Source: Prostheceraeus crozeri (lineage: Eukaryota; Platyhelminthes; Polycladida; Euryleptidae). Taken from it: a DNA stretch of 64,000 nt. Positions 37,700-49,189 of this stretch are shown here, in pieces. Position 1 is the first letter of the stretch; every line of letters begins with the position of its first letter. Position numbers and translations under genes: made by a program. The notes below the pieces were generated by a model. The model saw nothing but the letters and a program-made list of their open reading frames with translations, was not told the origin of the DNA and searched no databases. The stretch spans positions 1,054,001 to 1,118,000 of the forward strand of contig CAJQUW010001420.1 in assembly GCA_907163375.1 (NCBI GenBank). The letters run 5' to 3'.

Positions 37700-38593
37700 G
37701 AAACCGCCTCAACACAATGTTGGGAGTATGCTTGCTTGCATTGAGATAGTTAAGTGGCTCTGAATTCAACCCAGATAAAGATTTTTGAAAACACATGTAA
37801 AGTGCATGTTGTCTGTTATTGCATTACAAATATATCGTGCAGAAATATTACAATAACTGCTCATTCAAATGAATGAATGCACCATATTACGAGGAATAAT
37901 AGTATGTTTTTTTTCACTTGGGAACCACTCTGTAGTATAAAACGGACAATACCACTTATAAACCTGCTATGAACTGTGCTTAAAAGTTATTGCCATTATT
38001 CACAAAATAACTGCATAGATGCATTCATGGACGAACGAACATGTTAATATGTCAATGGTGTGTAAGTGATTTGAACTGGCTTGACTTCTCAAATTTGAAG
38101 TACTTACCCCATCCCGCATGGCTAAAATCAATAGGGTTAAACTAGCAACCATGTGACTTGTCTTTAATGAACATTACAGCTTGCGTCTTGAGAGGAAGAA
38201 TTATCTATCATGTCAGTATGTCTGTTAAAGCATCATTTGTTAATGAGCCTTTCAAGGAACAAAGACTTGTATTTCATATTTCATTATATACAAAGATTAT
38301 ACGCGTAAAATACTGCTTCTGGCAGCGAACTTTCTAGGTTACATTCAACTGTCTTAACCTTCAAAAAATACTTTATTGAATTTCATTCTTGATAGCTTTT
38401 CCACTCATAACTGATGAAACAGATTCAAAAAACACTCAACACTTTTGCAGGACACATGACAAAGATGAGATTTTAGCCATAGCATTGCATTAAGTCTCGA
38501 CCCGGTGGAGTATTTTCCTAAATGATGGGGAGGGCAAATCCCGTGACACCTCCAGATCTTCCAAACTAAACAGAGAATCTACACATTAGGATG
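37700..38593. other. Non-coding stretch
   Basis: No gene or repeat boundary recognised. Confidence 0.4.
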
Positions 38594-39341
38594 GGAGCTA
38601 CAGACACTTTCTTTCTAAATTCGCGCACAAAGGGCTTAATGACATGGATTTGTAGATCTTGAAACGCTGAATACAAAAATCAAATTCTTGAGTGTCACAG
38701 CCAGTCGCTTTCGGTTACAGGGAATGTTAAAGGATTCCCATTGGAATCCAATGGTAAAATTCAAGAAATGTCTATGCATTGTGAAACACTTGGCAATTTT
38801 CGTACATTTTCTTTTGCAGAAAAGAAACTATTTATCAGAATGACATGGAATTTGAAACATGATTGAGTTCAGAACATCAACGTCGATATAAAAGTTGAAA
38901 TGAGTCACATGATTCAGTATTTGATGTCTGAGAGACTCTACAAAATTAGTAAAATTCATGTTTTGACTTAATTTTGGCGATTTTATTCATTTTGTAGAGG
39001 CTCTCAAACATCAAATACTGAATCATGTGACTCACTTCAACTTTTATATCGACGTTAATGTTCTGAACTCAATCATGTTTCAAATTCCATGTCATTCTGA
39101 TAAATAGTTTCTTTTCTGCAAAAGAAAATGTACGAAAATTGCCAAGTGTTTCACAATGCATAGACATTTCTTGAATTTTACCATTGGATTCCAATGGGAA
39201 TCCTTTAACATTCCCTGTAACCGAAAGCGACTGGCTGTGACACTCAAGAATTTGATTTTTGTATTCAGCGTTTCAAGATCTACAAATCCATGCTATTAAA
39301 CCCTTTGTGTGTGAATTTAGGAAGAAACTGTCAGTAGCCCC
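38594..39341. repeat. Near-perfect long inverted repeat (foldback)
   Basis: The left arm (38,594-38,955) and right arm (38,980-39,341) are inverted copies of about 360 bp with a 24-bp spacer. In the central 300 bp I count only three differences, all transitions. Similarity falls toward the outer ends. It has no coding content. A transcript across it would fold into a long double-stranded RNA. It may be a foldback/MITE-type element or a recent inverted duplication; no target duplication was seen. Confidence 0.95.
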
Positions 39342-40053
39342 CAAAGTGTGTGTAATACATTTCTGGTCTGGCAAAATCAGATCTGTCATCCGTCAATGAT
39401 GAATAGCATTTTGAAGTTTGAATTTGTATTCTTTGGAAAATTTGTTTGATTGGCAACATGGTGAATTTGATCATTAGATAGAGTTTTCAATCTGTCACTT
39501 TCGACATGAATTGTGTCATAATGATGAATTTGTATCCTCTCAGAGAAATTTAGATATTGATGTCGAAATGATTGATTGACTGAATAAAACTCAAATAAAG
39601 CACATGAGAATTCATATAATTATGTCTAAATCGTCAATTTATCAATCTCATTTCCAAATTCATTCTAAACAAATAGAAGTGACTTCAACATTGAGTGAAA
39701 AGGATTACATTGATAATCATCACCAAAAAAGTTAATTTTTCGTGAGTGATCAGAAAGATTGCTGAATAATTTTCTTACACATAATTGCTGAAAACACTTA
39801 TACATTTAGCCGGTGAGCGTAGATAAGACATGCAATTCAAACATTCGTGTGCACTCATAAATCATTATGTGAAGTCAATTGATTGACAGATATAGTAATT
39901 TCAAATCAAATTGAAGTAGCCAATACCATCAAATAATATTGAAAATTAAAAAGATAATTTTACAAATGTACTTTTAAGTGAAGGTCATTTATTTTGACTT
40001 TCCGACAAAATGAAAATTATTTTGTCAGCATAAAAGAAATACGTAAAAGGTAT
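39342..40053. other. Non-coding stretch
   Basis: AT-rich, no gene recognised. It lies downstream of the giant exon on the minus strand and is probably intron of that gene. Confidence 0.4.
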
Positions 40054-40055
40054 TA

Positions 40056-40686
40056 GTCCGGCAGCCAGAACGACCTTCTGCAGGGAATAAGACTTTCTCA
40101 GAATGATGGATATCCTGTGCCTACTAAGAATCTGCGCGTCTGCCGAGCTCTAAATAGGTCCTCTTCTTGTCAGACAGGATCAACGAAAAATCCAATGAGA
40201 AGCAAATGGCAGGTTTTAGCAGAAATTAATTTTTTTATGTTTTCTCTTATCAAATGATAAGTATTGACTCTAGAGGCATATTATTTGACATGGAATGTCT
40301 TCAGGTCATTTCCTATCAGACGTTCAGATTTAGCAATTCTCCTACTATCGGCAAGCACCAACATGTTGGCCCACTTTATCCACACTGAACCACATTCTCG
40401 CATACGTCGCCGATCAGAATCATAATAAGACCAAGTGCATGTCTTGCCGAAAATTGTGGCCCTAGTCTTTGTACTATTAAGTTGAAAAGAGTAGACATAA
40501 GCAAATTCATCTCCGCCAAAAGCTGCATTCTGCGTCCCATTGTTTTTTCATCCTGTCTGACATGAAGAGGAACAGACTAAAACTCGGCAGACGCGCGGAT
40601 TCATAGTAGGCACAGGGTGCACATCATTCTGTGAAATTATCATTTTCGTCCTAGTTCCCTGCGAAAATTCATTCTGGCTGCCGGAC
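40056..40686. mobile_element. TA-flanked MITE, copy A
   Basis: 631 bp, ends GTCCGGCAGCCAGAACGA and its inverted copy, flanked by TA on both sides. The arms extend well over 100 bp. The same family occurs at 54,918-55,625 and 62,570-63,291. TA flanks and long TIRs point to Tc1/mariner-type mobilisation; there is no coding capacity. It sits just 145 bp from the splice donor of the giant exon, inside the downstream intron. Confidence 0.9.
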
Positions 40687-40831
40687 TATACGCTCAACGG
40701 TTCAAATTCGTGATTATATTATAAAAAACATGTCTATCATAATCTTATAATCATTTCAACCCTTTGATCAGCTACTCAATGACTAAGGGGCAGAAATACG
40801 ACACCCGTGCGACTGCTGGTACAAAACTCAC

Positions 40832-43800
40832 CTGAAATGGCACAGTCTTCAAAAGTTGCTAGTTGTGGAGCCTCCAAGCAGTGCCATCGGCAGCTGTCAC
40901 CAATGTACCAGGATTCGGAGTAGAATGCTTCATCGTCGATGAAAGGCACGTCGTACAAGTCAGCATCTAGCAGACGACTATCTACTTTTGTAGGAGTTAC
41001 AGAGTCAGGAAAGAGGTGGTCGTCATTCACACATTTTAAGTTCAATTGCTTAGGACAATCTTTGGATTTTGACACTGGAAGCGATAAATGTACGTTGCGG
41101 TCAGAGAGCAGCTTTGTATTTGGAATATTTTCCACTACCTCAGACACTACCGGAGAAACAGAAGATTCGACGGTCGTCTCAACCGTTATTTCAATGCTCG
41201 GTTCGACTTTTTCCTCATTCTTGTTTTCTTTGTCTTCGTTGCACTTTGCTTCATCCTTTTCTGACACCTTTTCTTCAGTTTCAACGTCAGGAGAGTCTTT
41301 CTTTGAATCTGCATCCTTCATGGATTTTGAATCTTTCTTATTCTTCATCTCCTCTTTCTTCTTATCTTCCTTTAGAGAGTCACTCTTCTTAACCTCATTC
41401 TTCTTGTCTTCTTCGAGCGAGCCACTTTTCTTAACTTCCTCTTCCTTTTCCTCCTTGAGGGAGCCACTTTTCTTAACTTCCTCCTCCTTTTCCTCCTTGA
41501 GGGAGTCACTCTCCTTAACTTCTTCCTCCTCGAAGGAGTCACTTTTCTGAACTTCTTCCTTCTCTTTCTCCTTAAGAGAGTCACTTTTCTTAATCTCGAT
41601 CTTCGTTGTCTCTTTTGAAGGTTCCTCCTTTTTATCATCCTTCTTCTTCTCTTGCTTTTGCTTTTTCCTCTTCCTGTTTCTTTTCTTGTTTTTCTTCTGA
41701 TTCCCCTTCTTCTTATTAGGATCTTCTTTAATATCACAGCTTATACCCGCCTCCACAGAAATGGTAGAGTCTCTCTGTGTAGATTCGGCACTCTCTTCTT
41801 CAGCAGGTGTTTTTGCTTTGTCTTTGTCTCCCGAGCATTCAGCGTTATCTTCTTTGTTTACATCAGCTGCGATATCTTCTTCTCGTATCTCTTCTTCTAC
41901 TTTGACTTCTGATGCTTCATCAGGTTTGGCTTGCTCTGATGATGTTTGCTCTTCCTTTTCCTTATCTGAATTAGATTCGTTTGTTTCTTGTACAAAAGTT
42001 TCATGCAAATCCGATTTCGTCCCTTCCACGTTTTCTTCTGATACTGCTTCTGCCATTTCTTCTTCTGTTGCTGCTTTTGTCACTTCTTTTTCTTCCGCCA
42101 CTGTTTCTGTCACTTGTACTTCCGTTACTATTTCTGTTACCTTTTCTTCCTCTTCTCCGGCCGATGAGACACATTCTTCATTCGGCTCCTCGGGACTGTC
42201 CTTCACTTCATCATCCTTGATCGAGGATTCTCTTTTCTCTACAGCTTCAATTTCAAATGAATCAGATTTCCTCTTGTCAAGAGATTTCTCGATTTCACCT
42301 TCATCATTTTCTTTTTTCTTTTCTTTCTTCTTATCTCCCTTCAATGAGTCTTTTTTCTTCTTATCTTTCTTCTTGGATTCTCTTTTCTTTAAATCTTTCG
42401 CCTTCTCTTCTTCCTCTTTCAAATTCAAAGACACTCTTTTCTTTAATTCCTCCACCTTCTCTATATCTTGTTTCAACCTCAAAGATTCTCTTTTCTTTAT
42501 CTCTTTCTTGCTCAATGAATTGGTTTTCTCAGATTCTCCTGAAGATCCTTCACCACTTTTCATCAATGAATCACTCTTTCTTTTTTCTTCTTCGTCATCT
42601 TTCTTCTTGTCTGTTTTCATATATTCCTTCTTTCGTTGTTCTTTCTTTTCTTTTTCATGCAAAGAGTCTCTTTTCTTTAATTCTTTCGCCTTCTCCTCTT
42701 CCTCTTTCAACCTCAAGCTCTCTCTTTTCTTTAATTCTTTCGCCTTCTCCTCTTCCTCTTTCAAATTCAAAGACACTCTTTTCTTTAATTCTTCAGCCTT
42801 CTCTATATCTTGTTTCAACCTCAAAGATTCTCTTTTCTTTATCTCTTTCTTGCTCAATGAATTGGTTTTCTCAGATTCTCCTGAAGATCCTTCACCGCTT
42901 TTCATCAATGAATCACTCTTTCTTTTTTCTTCTTCGTCATCTTTCTTCTTGTCTGTTTTCATATATTCCTTCTTTCGTTGTTCTTTCTTTTCTTTTTCAT
43001 GCAAAGAGTCTCTTTTCTTTAATTCTTTCGCCTTCTCCTCTTCCTCTTTCAACCTCAAGCTCTCTCTTTTCTTTAATTCTTTCGCCTTCTCCTCTTCCTC
43101 TTTCAAATTCAAAGACACTCTTTTCTTTAATTCTTCAGCCTTCTCTATATCTTGTTTCAACCTCAAAGATTCTCTTTTCTTTATCTCTTTCTTGCTCAAT
43201 GAATTGGTTTTCTCAGATTCACCTGAAGATCCTTCCCCGCTTTTCATCAATGAATCACTCTTTCTTTTTTCTTCTTCGTCATCTTTCTGCTTGTCTGTTT
43301 TCATATATTCCTTCTTTCGTTGTTCTTTCTTTTCTTTTTCAAGCAAAGACTTTCTTTTCTTTAATTCTTTCGTCTTCTCCTCTTCCTCTTTCATTCTTAA
43401 AGACTCTCTTTTCTTTAAATCTTCCGCCTTCTCCTTTTGCTCTTTCAACCTCAGGGACACTCTCTTTTTTAATTCTTCAGCCTTATCTATTTCTTCTTTC
43501 AACCTCAAAGATTCTCCTTTCTTTATCTCTTTCTTGCTCAATGAATTTGATTTATCAGATTCTCCTGAAGATCCTTCACCACTTTTCATCAATGAATCAC
43601 TCTTTCTTTTTTCTTCTTCGTCATCTTTCTTCTTGTCTGTTTTCATATATTCCTTCTTTCGTTGTTCTTTCTTTTCTTTTTCATGCAAAGAGTCTCTTTT
43701 CTTTAATTCTTTCGCCTTCTCCTCTTCCTCTTTCAACCTCAAGCTCTCTCTTTTCTTTAATTCTTTCGCCTTCTCCTCTTCCTCTTTCAAATTCAAAGAC

Positions 43801-46800
43801 ACTCTTTTCTTTAATTCTTCAGCCTTCTCTATATCTTGTTTCAACCTCAAAGATTCTCTTTTCTTTATCTCTTTCTTGCTCAATGAATTGGTTTTCTCAG
43901 ATTCACCTGAAGATCCTTCACCGCTTTTCATCAATGAATCACCTCTCTTCAAGCTTTTATCCTTCGGATCACTCTTTCGTTTTTCTTTCTTCTCATCTTT
44001 TTGTTCTTCGTCATCTTCCTTCTTATCTTGTTTCGCACTTTCCTTCTTCCGCTGTTTTTTCTTTTCTTTTTCAAGCGAAGACACTCTTTTCTTTAATTCT
44101 TCCACCCTCTCTATATCTTGTTTCAACCTCAAAGATTCTCTTTTCTTTAACTCTTTCTTGCTCAATGAATCACCTTTCTTTAAGCTTTTATCCTTCGAAT
44201 CACTCTTTCTTTTTTCTTTTTTCTCATCTTTTTCTTCTTCATCTTTTTTCGATCTTCTTCTCTCTAATAGTCGGTCGATTAGTGAATCTCGTTTCTTTAC
44301 TTCCGTCTTCTTTCTCATTACGACAGGTTCAGATGAGTCTTCATCACTTTCTGCTTCTTCCTTTTCATATTTTTCGTCAGCTGTTGCAATTTCTGTTATT
44401 TCCTTCTCAGCAGATGCTTCATACGTTTCTTCAGCTGTCTCTTCATCTGTCTTCACTCCAAACCTCTTTCCTGTAGGTGACTCATCATCAGGGCTCTTAG
44501 CGGATGCCTGGATGTCGTCATCGAGAATCTTTTCGCTAACATCCTCTAGAGATCCATTGCTATTTTCTTCCACTTTCTCCAGAGCAGACTCTTCTTCATT
44601 GAATTCCTTTGGCAACTCGACTTCATCTTCCGTAGCCATTTCTTGAGACTCTCGGTTTACCTTGAGATCATGCTCGGTTGAGTTCGACATTTGCTCAAGG
44701 ATGAAATACTCTGCAGCACTGAGGGCAGTCTCAAAGCTCTTGTCTTCACCCTCATGAGTAGTGTCATCTTCTTTCTTTTCCGACTTCTGTGTTTTCTCAT
44801 CACTCTTCTGTTCCTCAGTCTTCTCTGTGTCCTTTTCTTTCTTCTCACTGCTGTCTTTCTCTTCTTCTTCCTTTCTTTCAGAGTCCTTCTTATCACTTTT
44901 ATTTTTCGATTCTTTATCCTTCTTCTTCTCTCGCTTTGCTTTAGATTTCTTATCGCTTACCTTCCTCTCCTTGCTTTTACCTCTGTCTATCTTCTCATTC
45001 TCTTTCTCACTCAGGCTGTCTTCCATTGCTCTATGATCCTTGCCGTTGGTATGAGGCATAACGGGCATGTTTTCTTCCCCGCTGATTGGCTTGTGCGAGC
45101 CGTTGACCGCTACCTTGACCACCCCGTTGCTCTCCGGTGCCTTCACAGGTTGGTTGCCCATTGCAGAATGTTGTGCTGTATGATAATCACTGTCTTCGAC
45201 GCAGTTGACAGGTGCAGACGGCGATGCGACGTCAGACGTTACGTGTGATTGTGTGTTGTCACAATGAGATGCTTCACGCAGGTTCAACTGAGCGCTTGAA
45301 GCGAAGGAGATTTCGTTATCGTTGTTGCTGGCTGGTTGAAGTTCAAATACAAGAGCAGTATGGGAGGAAGCGTTCCCCATTTCCATTTGACGAGAAAGTT
45401 CCCCTATATCGCTCGATGAACTGTATTCCCCATAGTTCCCTTCTTCCACGGTGCCACAACAATCATTTCTCTCTCTTGCCCAATTTGAATTCTGTCTTGA
45501 TGGGGTCACTGACAGAGTTTTTCTCTCTTCATCTGAGGCTAGCATGTTTTCTCGTGAGCAGCCGGCGTTGAGACTAAAACTGGACGAGGCTTCAGTAGAT
45601 CCGTCTCCCTTGTTCCTAACTCCCATAACACAAATTGCACACGCGTTGTCCATGTCACAGCTGGTTCGGCGTGAGATCTCCGTGAGGGATTGAGCACCTA
45701 GAGGAGCACCTATTGGTTGACCCATTTCGTAGTATGTAATTTCCGCAGCGTATATCTCACTCACACGTGACGCCGAATTGCGTCTAAGGTCAGCATCGTC
45801 GACGACGACACGCCCGAGATCGATACTACGTCGACGAATAGTCGACATGGGGAGACTATAGGCCCGGGAATTGAAGCGACTAGTAGGGAGGTCGTCTACC
45901 GGTGGAGGGCAGTTGTTCGACGCACCGCTAGATTGACGATAAACTTGCATCTCAATTTCGAATGGAGATCGCGAGTCAATAGTTTCAATTTCATCGATGG
46001 TCTCCAACTCTTTGGCTGTGTAGTACGCGGTGTCGGTAGGCAAGGCATACAATCCTTCTCCTTCATCTATTTCCTCTTCCTCTTCCTGCACGGCGGCTTG
46101 CCATTGATGGGTACTGCCCTCCATGATGGTACAGCTTGGCAGTTGGGGCAAAGACATATCGGACTCATCTGCCATCTCTTCATTCAGGAGAGTTGATTGT
46201 TTGACCAACAGACGGGCATCCTTCATTTGAAGCCGCCCCTCCCTCCCTTCCGCCACCTTTCCCTCATCTGCGGACAAGCCGCAGCTGTCTGATCCAGCTA
46301 TCATCTCCTCACCCGATTCAGAAGATATTGAGCGAGTGTCCGGACTGCTGGACGATTGCACGATTTCTCCGACTTCTTCTGGAGATTCGATAGGACTGGC
46401 CGAGGTTTCGGGAACCTCCGGGATAGCCTCAACGACTGCTTCATCCGTCGCTTTTGCAGGCATTGACTCACTGGCAAAGTCCAGTTCTATAGAGTCGTAA
46501 GAATATTTTCTCTCACACTCTGCATTTTGTGGGAAGGCGTCCTCAGTCTCCTCTTCGATAGGAGTACTGACGGTTCGATGGTAGACAAAGGTATCTTCCT
46601 CAGCATCTGAATAATCGCTACGAAATTCTTCCACCAATTCCAAGGAGTCTTGGATCATCAATTTCCCGAATCTGTGCACACTGGGTCGTCTTGGAAAGTC
46701 CATCTCCGTATCTTCAGCTACCGCGGTATCCGAATTGTCATCATCCATGTCTAAAGAATCCTTCGCGAAGGAAGCACCGCTGGCGAGTTTTGGAGGACGC

Positions 46801-47085
46801 GGATGAGACGCACGTCGAGGAGGCGTCTCAGAAGTAAAACTGGTAGCAACGGAGTTGTGGGGTGTCGCAGACTCTGCAGCAGAACTTGGTTTGTTCTCGA
46901 AGCTCGCCGGCTCGATCGACAAGAAATGGGATATCAAGTCAGGATTCTCTTTGCGAAGATCGCCGATCGAAATGAAAGAATATTCGGCGTCCAAGTTCTC
47001 CCAGTTAGTAGCGACACGAAATACTTGTCTTTCTACATTGACATTTGGCAGATCTAGGACTCGGTTGGTCGAAAAATGTTCCCAT
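40832..47085 (-). CDS. Giant internal exon encoding a charged Lys/Glu-repeat protein
   Basis: A 6,254-nt exon with 2,084 uninterrupted codons. The acceptor TTTTTTTATTACAG ends at 47,086 and the donor CATTTCAG/GTGAGT begins at 40,831. No ATG occurs in frame for the first hundred or so codons, so it is an internal exon. The N-terminal part reads EHFSTNRVLDLPNVN, ERQVFRVATNWENLDAEYSF, then is acidic and Ser-rich with Pro and basic Ser sites (STIRRRSIDLG). The second half is a Lys/Glu/Ser-rich region with a 114-aa tandem array and, further on, short EEEVKKSGSLKEEK repeats. It ends in an ordinary segment (SRLLDADLYDVPFIDD, RWHCLEAPQLATFEDCAIS). Predicted: long charged helices, cytoplasmic or nuclear; no signal peptide or membrane segment seen. 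Such giant exons occur in cytoskeletal proteins (MAP1, ankyrins, titin relatives), but I cannot assign a family. Confidence 0.9.
41370..41600 (-). repeat. Short in-frame repeats within the giant exon
   Basis: Four to six units of 13-14 residues of the type EEEVKKSGSLKEEK (about 42 bp each), each with a KKSxSL serine block. They are separate from the 342-bp array and lie C-terminal to it. Confidence 0.85.
42400..43950 (-). repeat. 342-bp (114-aa) in-frame tandem array in the giant exon
   Basis: The landmark GAAGATCC recurs at 42,541, 42,883, 43,225, 43,567 and 43,909, exactly 342 bp apart each time. There are four full units and a partial fifth. Each unit starts SLMKSGEGSSGES, then SLSKKEIKKRESLRLKQDIE, and ends KKEQRKKEYMKT. 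Inside each unit an 18-aa element is repeated (KKRVSLNLKEEEEKAKEL, KKRESLRLKEEEEKAKEL, KKRDSLHEKEKKEQ). The copy between 43,225 and 43,567 is clearly more diverged than the others. Flanking sequence toward 44,170 holds older, partial relatives. Confidence 0.95.
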
Positions 47086-47435
47086 CTGTAATAAAAAAAG
47101 ATGTTCGACAGAGACGAAAAATCGAGGGAGAACTACCGTTAGGAGAACACTGAACATGAAATGCGAGGGGGCATGTTTGTACGTCCAACAATTACGCCAG
47201 CTCGCGTGCTACTGATTCTCTGCATGACAACTGCTTTTACTCAATCTGCTGTTAACATGTTATTCTCTCACACGTAAGCCGGATATTTGAAATTAAAGTA
47301 CCGTTAGTTTGCCAGTCATAAGGAATGAATTGGTAACGAAAATTCTATCAGCTGGCCTCGGCAATTAATTCTGCGCATGCGACACAAAACTTGTGATGAA
47401 GTGCTCATTGAAGTTCCAGTAACCAATAGAGTTCT
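47086..47435. other. Intron 5' of the giant exon
   Basis: Non-coding sequence just upstream of the giant exon on its strand, beginning with the pyrimidine-rich acceptor region. No further exon of the gene was found between here and 54 kb. Confidence 0.5.
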
Positions 47436-47583
47436 CAATTTCAATATCCAATTTAAAGACATTGCTATTTTTCAGACAAATTAGCTGTTGTGATTTTTAC
47501 ATGAATATGCAATTTCAATATCCAATTTAAAGACATTGCTATTTTTCAGACAAATTAGCTGTTGTGATTTTTACATGAATATG
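47436..47583. repeat. Perfect 74-bp tandem duplication
   Basis: Two identical 74-bp units (47,436-47,509 and 47,510-47,583) with no mismatch, so a very recent duplication. It lies in the presumed intron upstream of the giant exon. Confidence 0.97.
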
Positions 47584-48124
47584 CTCTCAGCAGTCGATGG
47601 GAACATGCAGTTTTATCAAATTTGAAATATGTACTGATTCATGCAAGAAGTCCACTTATAAAATTGACACATCAATATTATCATGTGTTTGAGCATGGAT
47701 ATGAGCGCATTGATGTAATAAAGTGAAATAAGTTTTATTGATTGAAGTCATACAATTTCTGTCATATCTCTATGACATAGTGAGAGTGCAGCAAAGACAA
47801 AATATGCCGCTGCATATTTTTGCTGACTATGCCCGTCAAGGAGACTCGGAAATTAAGAAGCATTTTTTAATTACTGTCATTGACCTCAGATTCAGTATTC
47901 TTTATCAGCTAAATAGTACAGATCAACGGTGGATCGTAAATTATGCGAATAGCTAGCACGAAGTTGTGCAGAGTACGAGGTCGTACCTGAAGCTTTCACT
48001 TAACCCCCTCAATTCTCCCTGGAATTCGATGTTTTTAAACGTCCATGTGTTAAAAGTTAGCACATTGTCTTTGCACAGTATAGCATTTATCATAGCCAAA
48101 TATACTATTTCCAAGTGGGATGAT
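47584..48124. other. Non-coding stretch
   Basis: Only short frames, none with a recognisable domain. Confidence 0.4.
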
Positions 48125-48331
48125 CATAATTCTGGTAAACATATTTTCGAAAAAAAACACCACTTGTGATCATAAAACAGTTGAATTTTCGCGAGCTTTC
48201 GACCGCTCTCTGCTGTTTTAATCATGCGATTAATGATCAAGACAGCAGAGAGCGGTCGAAAGCTCGCGAAAATTCAACTGTTTTATGATCACAAGTGGTG
48301 TTTTTTCGAAAATATATTCACCAGAATCATG
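48125..48331. repeat. Inverted repeat with ~95-bp arms
   Basis: The arms at 48,125-48,219 and 48,237-48,331 are nearly identical inverted copies (CACCACTTGTGATCATAAAA ... CGCGAGCTTTCGACCGCTCT) around a short loop. The right arm contains TGATCAAGAC ... GGTCGAAAGCTCGCG, partly like a hammerhead core and stem II. This may be a Penelope-type terminal fragment, but that is weak. Confidence 0.9.
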
Positions 48332-49189
48332 AGTATCTATCATATTCGATATCGAAAAGGGCTTTAATTTAGTTTCTAGAATCCTGAACATTTTATTTGA
48401 TGCTCTGGTGGCTGCTACAGAAATTATATAAAACTATTTGTTCTAATGAATCTCTAATGAACTTATCTAAGACTGAAGTTCATCCTCCTTGACTTTTTGA
48501 CGAAGTTATCGATGACATTATCATGGAAAGAACCTTCTTGTCTCACTTGTAGATTACACGTAAAACTCTCTCAATTGACATTCAGACTTGGGTTTCCACA
48601 CAATCACGGAGAAATCGTCGTATCGACGATTATACGCCTTTGCGTCTTTCAACGCTTCATTTGAGTCTCCGTGAGAGATTCAGAGCTCAAGCTGTCCTCA
48701 ATTTAGGGGGGAAACGATAAATTTTTCCGATTTTCATCAGAGCATTCGCCACTTGCACCATCTATTGAAAAAAGACAAGCTGATCCGGCAGACGCGCAGA
48801 TTTTTAATAGTCAAGAGGTGCTCAATGCATGTGAAAGTTTCAAGTATGACTTCGTTTATTTTAGAGACGCTTATTGTTGATGTCGTTGCTTTTTGTTTTT
48901 AAAAGTTTGAAAACTTAAAACTCCACTGCAGGCTCTTTCTTTTACTTTTTCTTTTGCGAATCTTCATTATTGTTTGAAACAGCAGATCATTCATTGCAAT
49001 AATTTTTTTCCAGAGATATCAGCTAAACGGATGTTTGTTTAATCACTTGACTTTTTATTTCTTAGTAAAAATTACCCACCCCCCACGCCCCCACGCGGTA
49101 TTGTTCTTCCTTTTTTAAAAAACGAGAAAAAGTCAGTAATAAAAAAGGACACACAGTAAATATTTTAATCAAATAGGCATGTCATTATC
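48332..49189. other. Non-coding stretch, probably 3' part of the piggyBac relic at its right edge
   Basis: No gene seen. I looked for the second piggyBac terminus (TTAA plus CCACTTGGC) and did not find it. Contains a C-rich run near 49,077. Confidence 0.35.

Noticed and set aside
40776-40831. The last 18 codons and stop of the giant open frame as a true C-terminus
   Set aside because: A strong GTGAGT donor at 40,831 precedes them, and the residues after it look like translated intron.
41761-44646. A 961-codon plus-strand open frame (and a 739-codon frame at 42,257-44,476) antisense to the giant exon
   Set aside because: They are Ser/Phe/Leu-rich mirror readings of Lys/Glu/Ser codons (AAA, GAA, TCT give TTT, TTC, AGA). 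The minus frame has splice sites, structured repeats and non-repetitive ends; the plus frames follow its repeat exactly.
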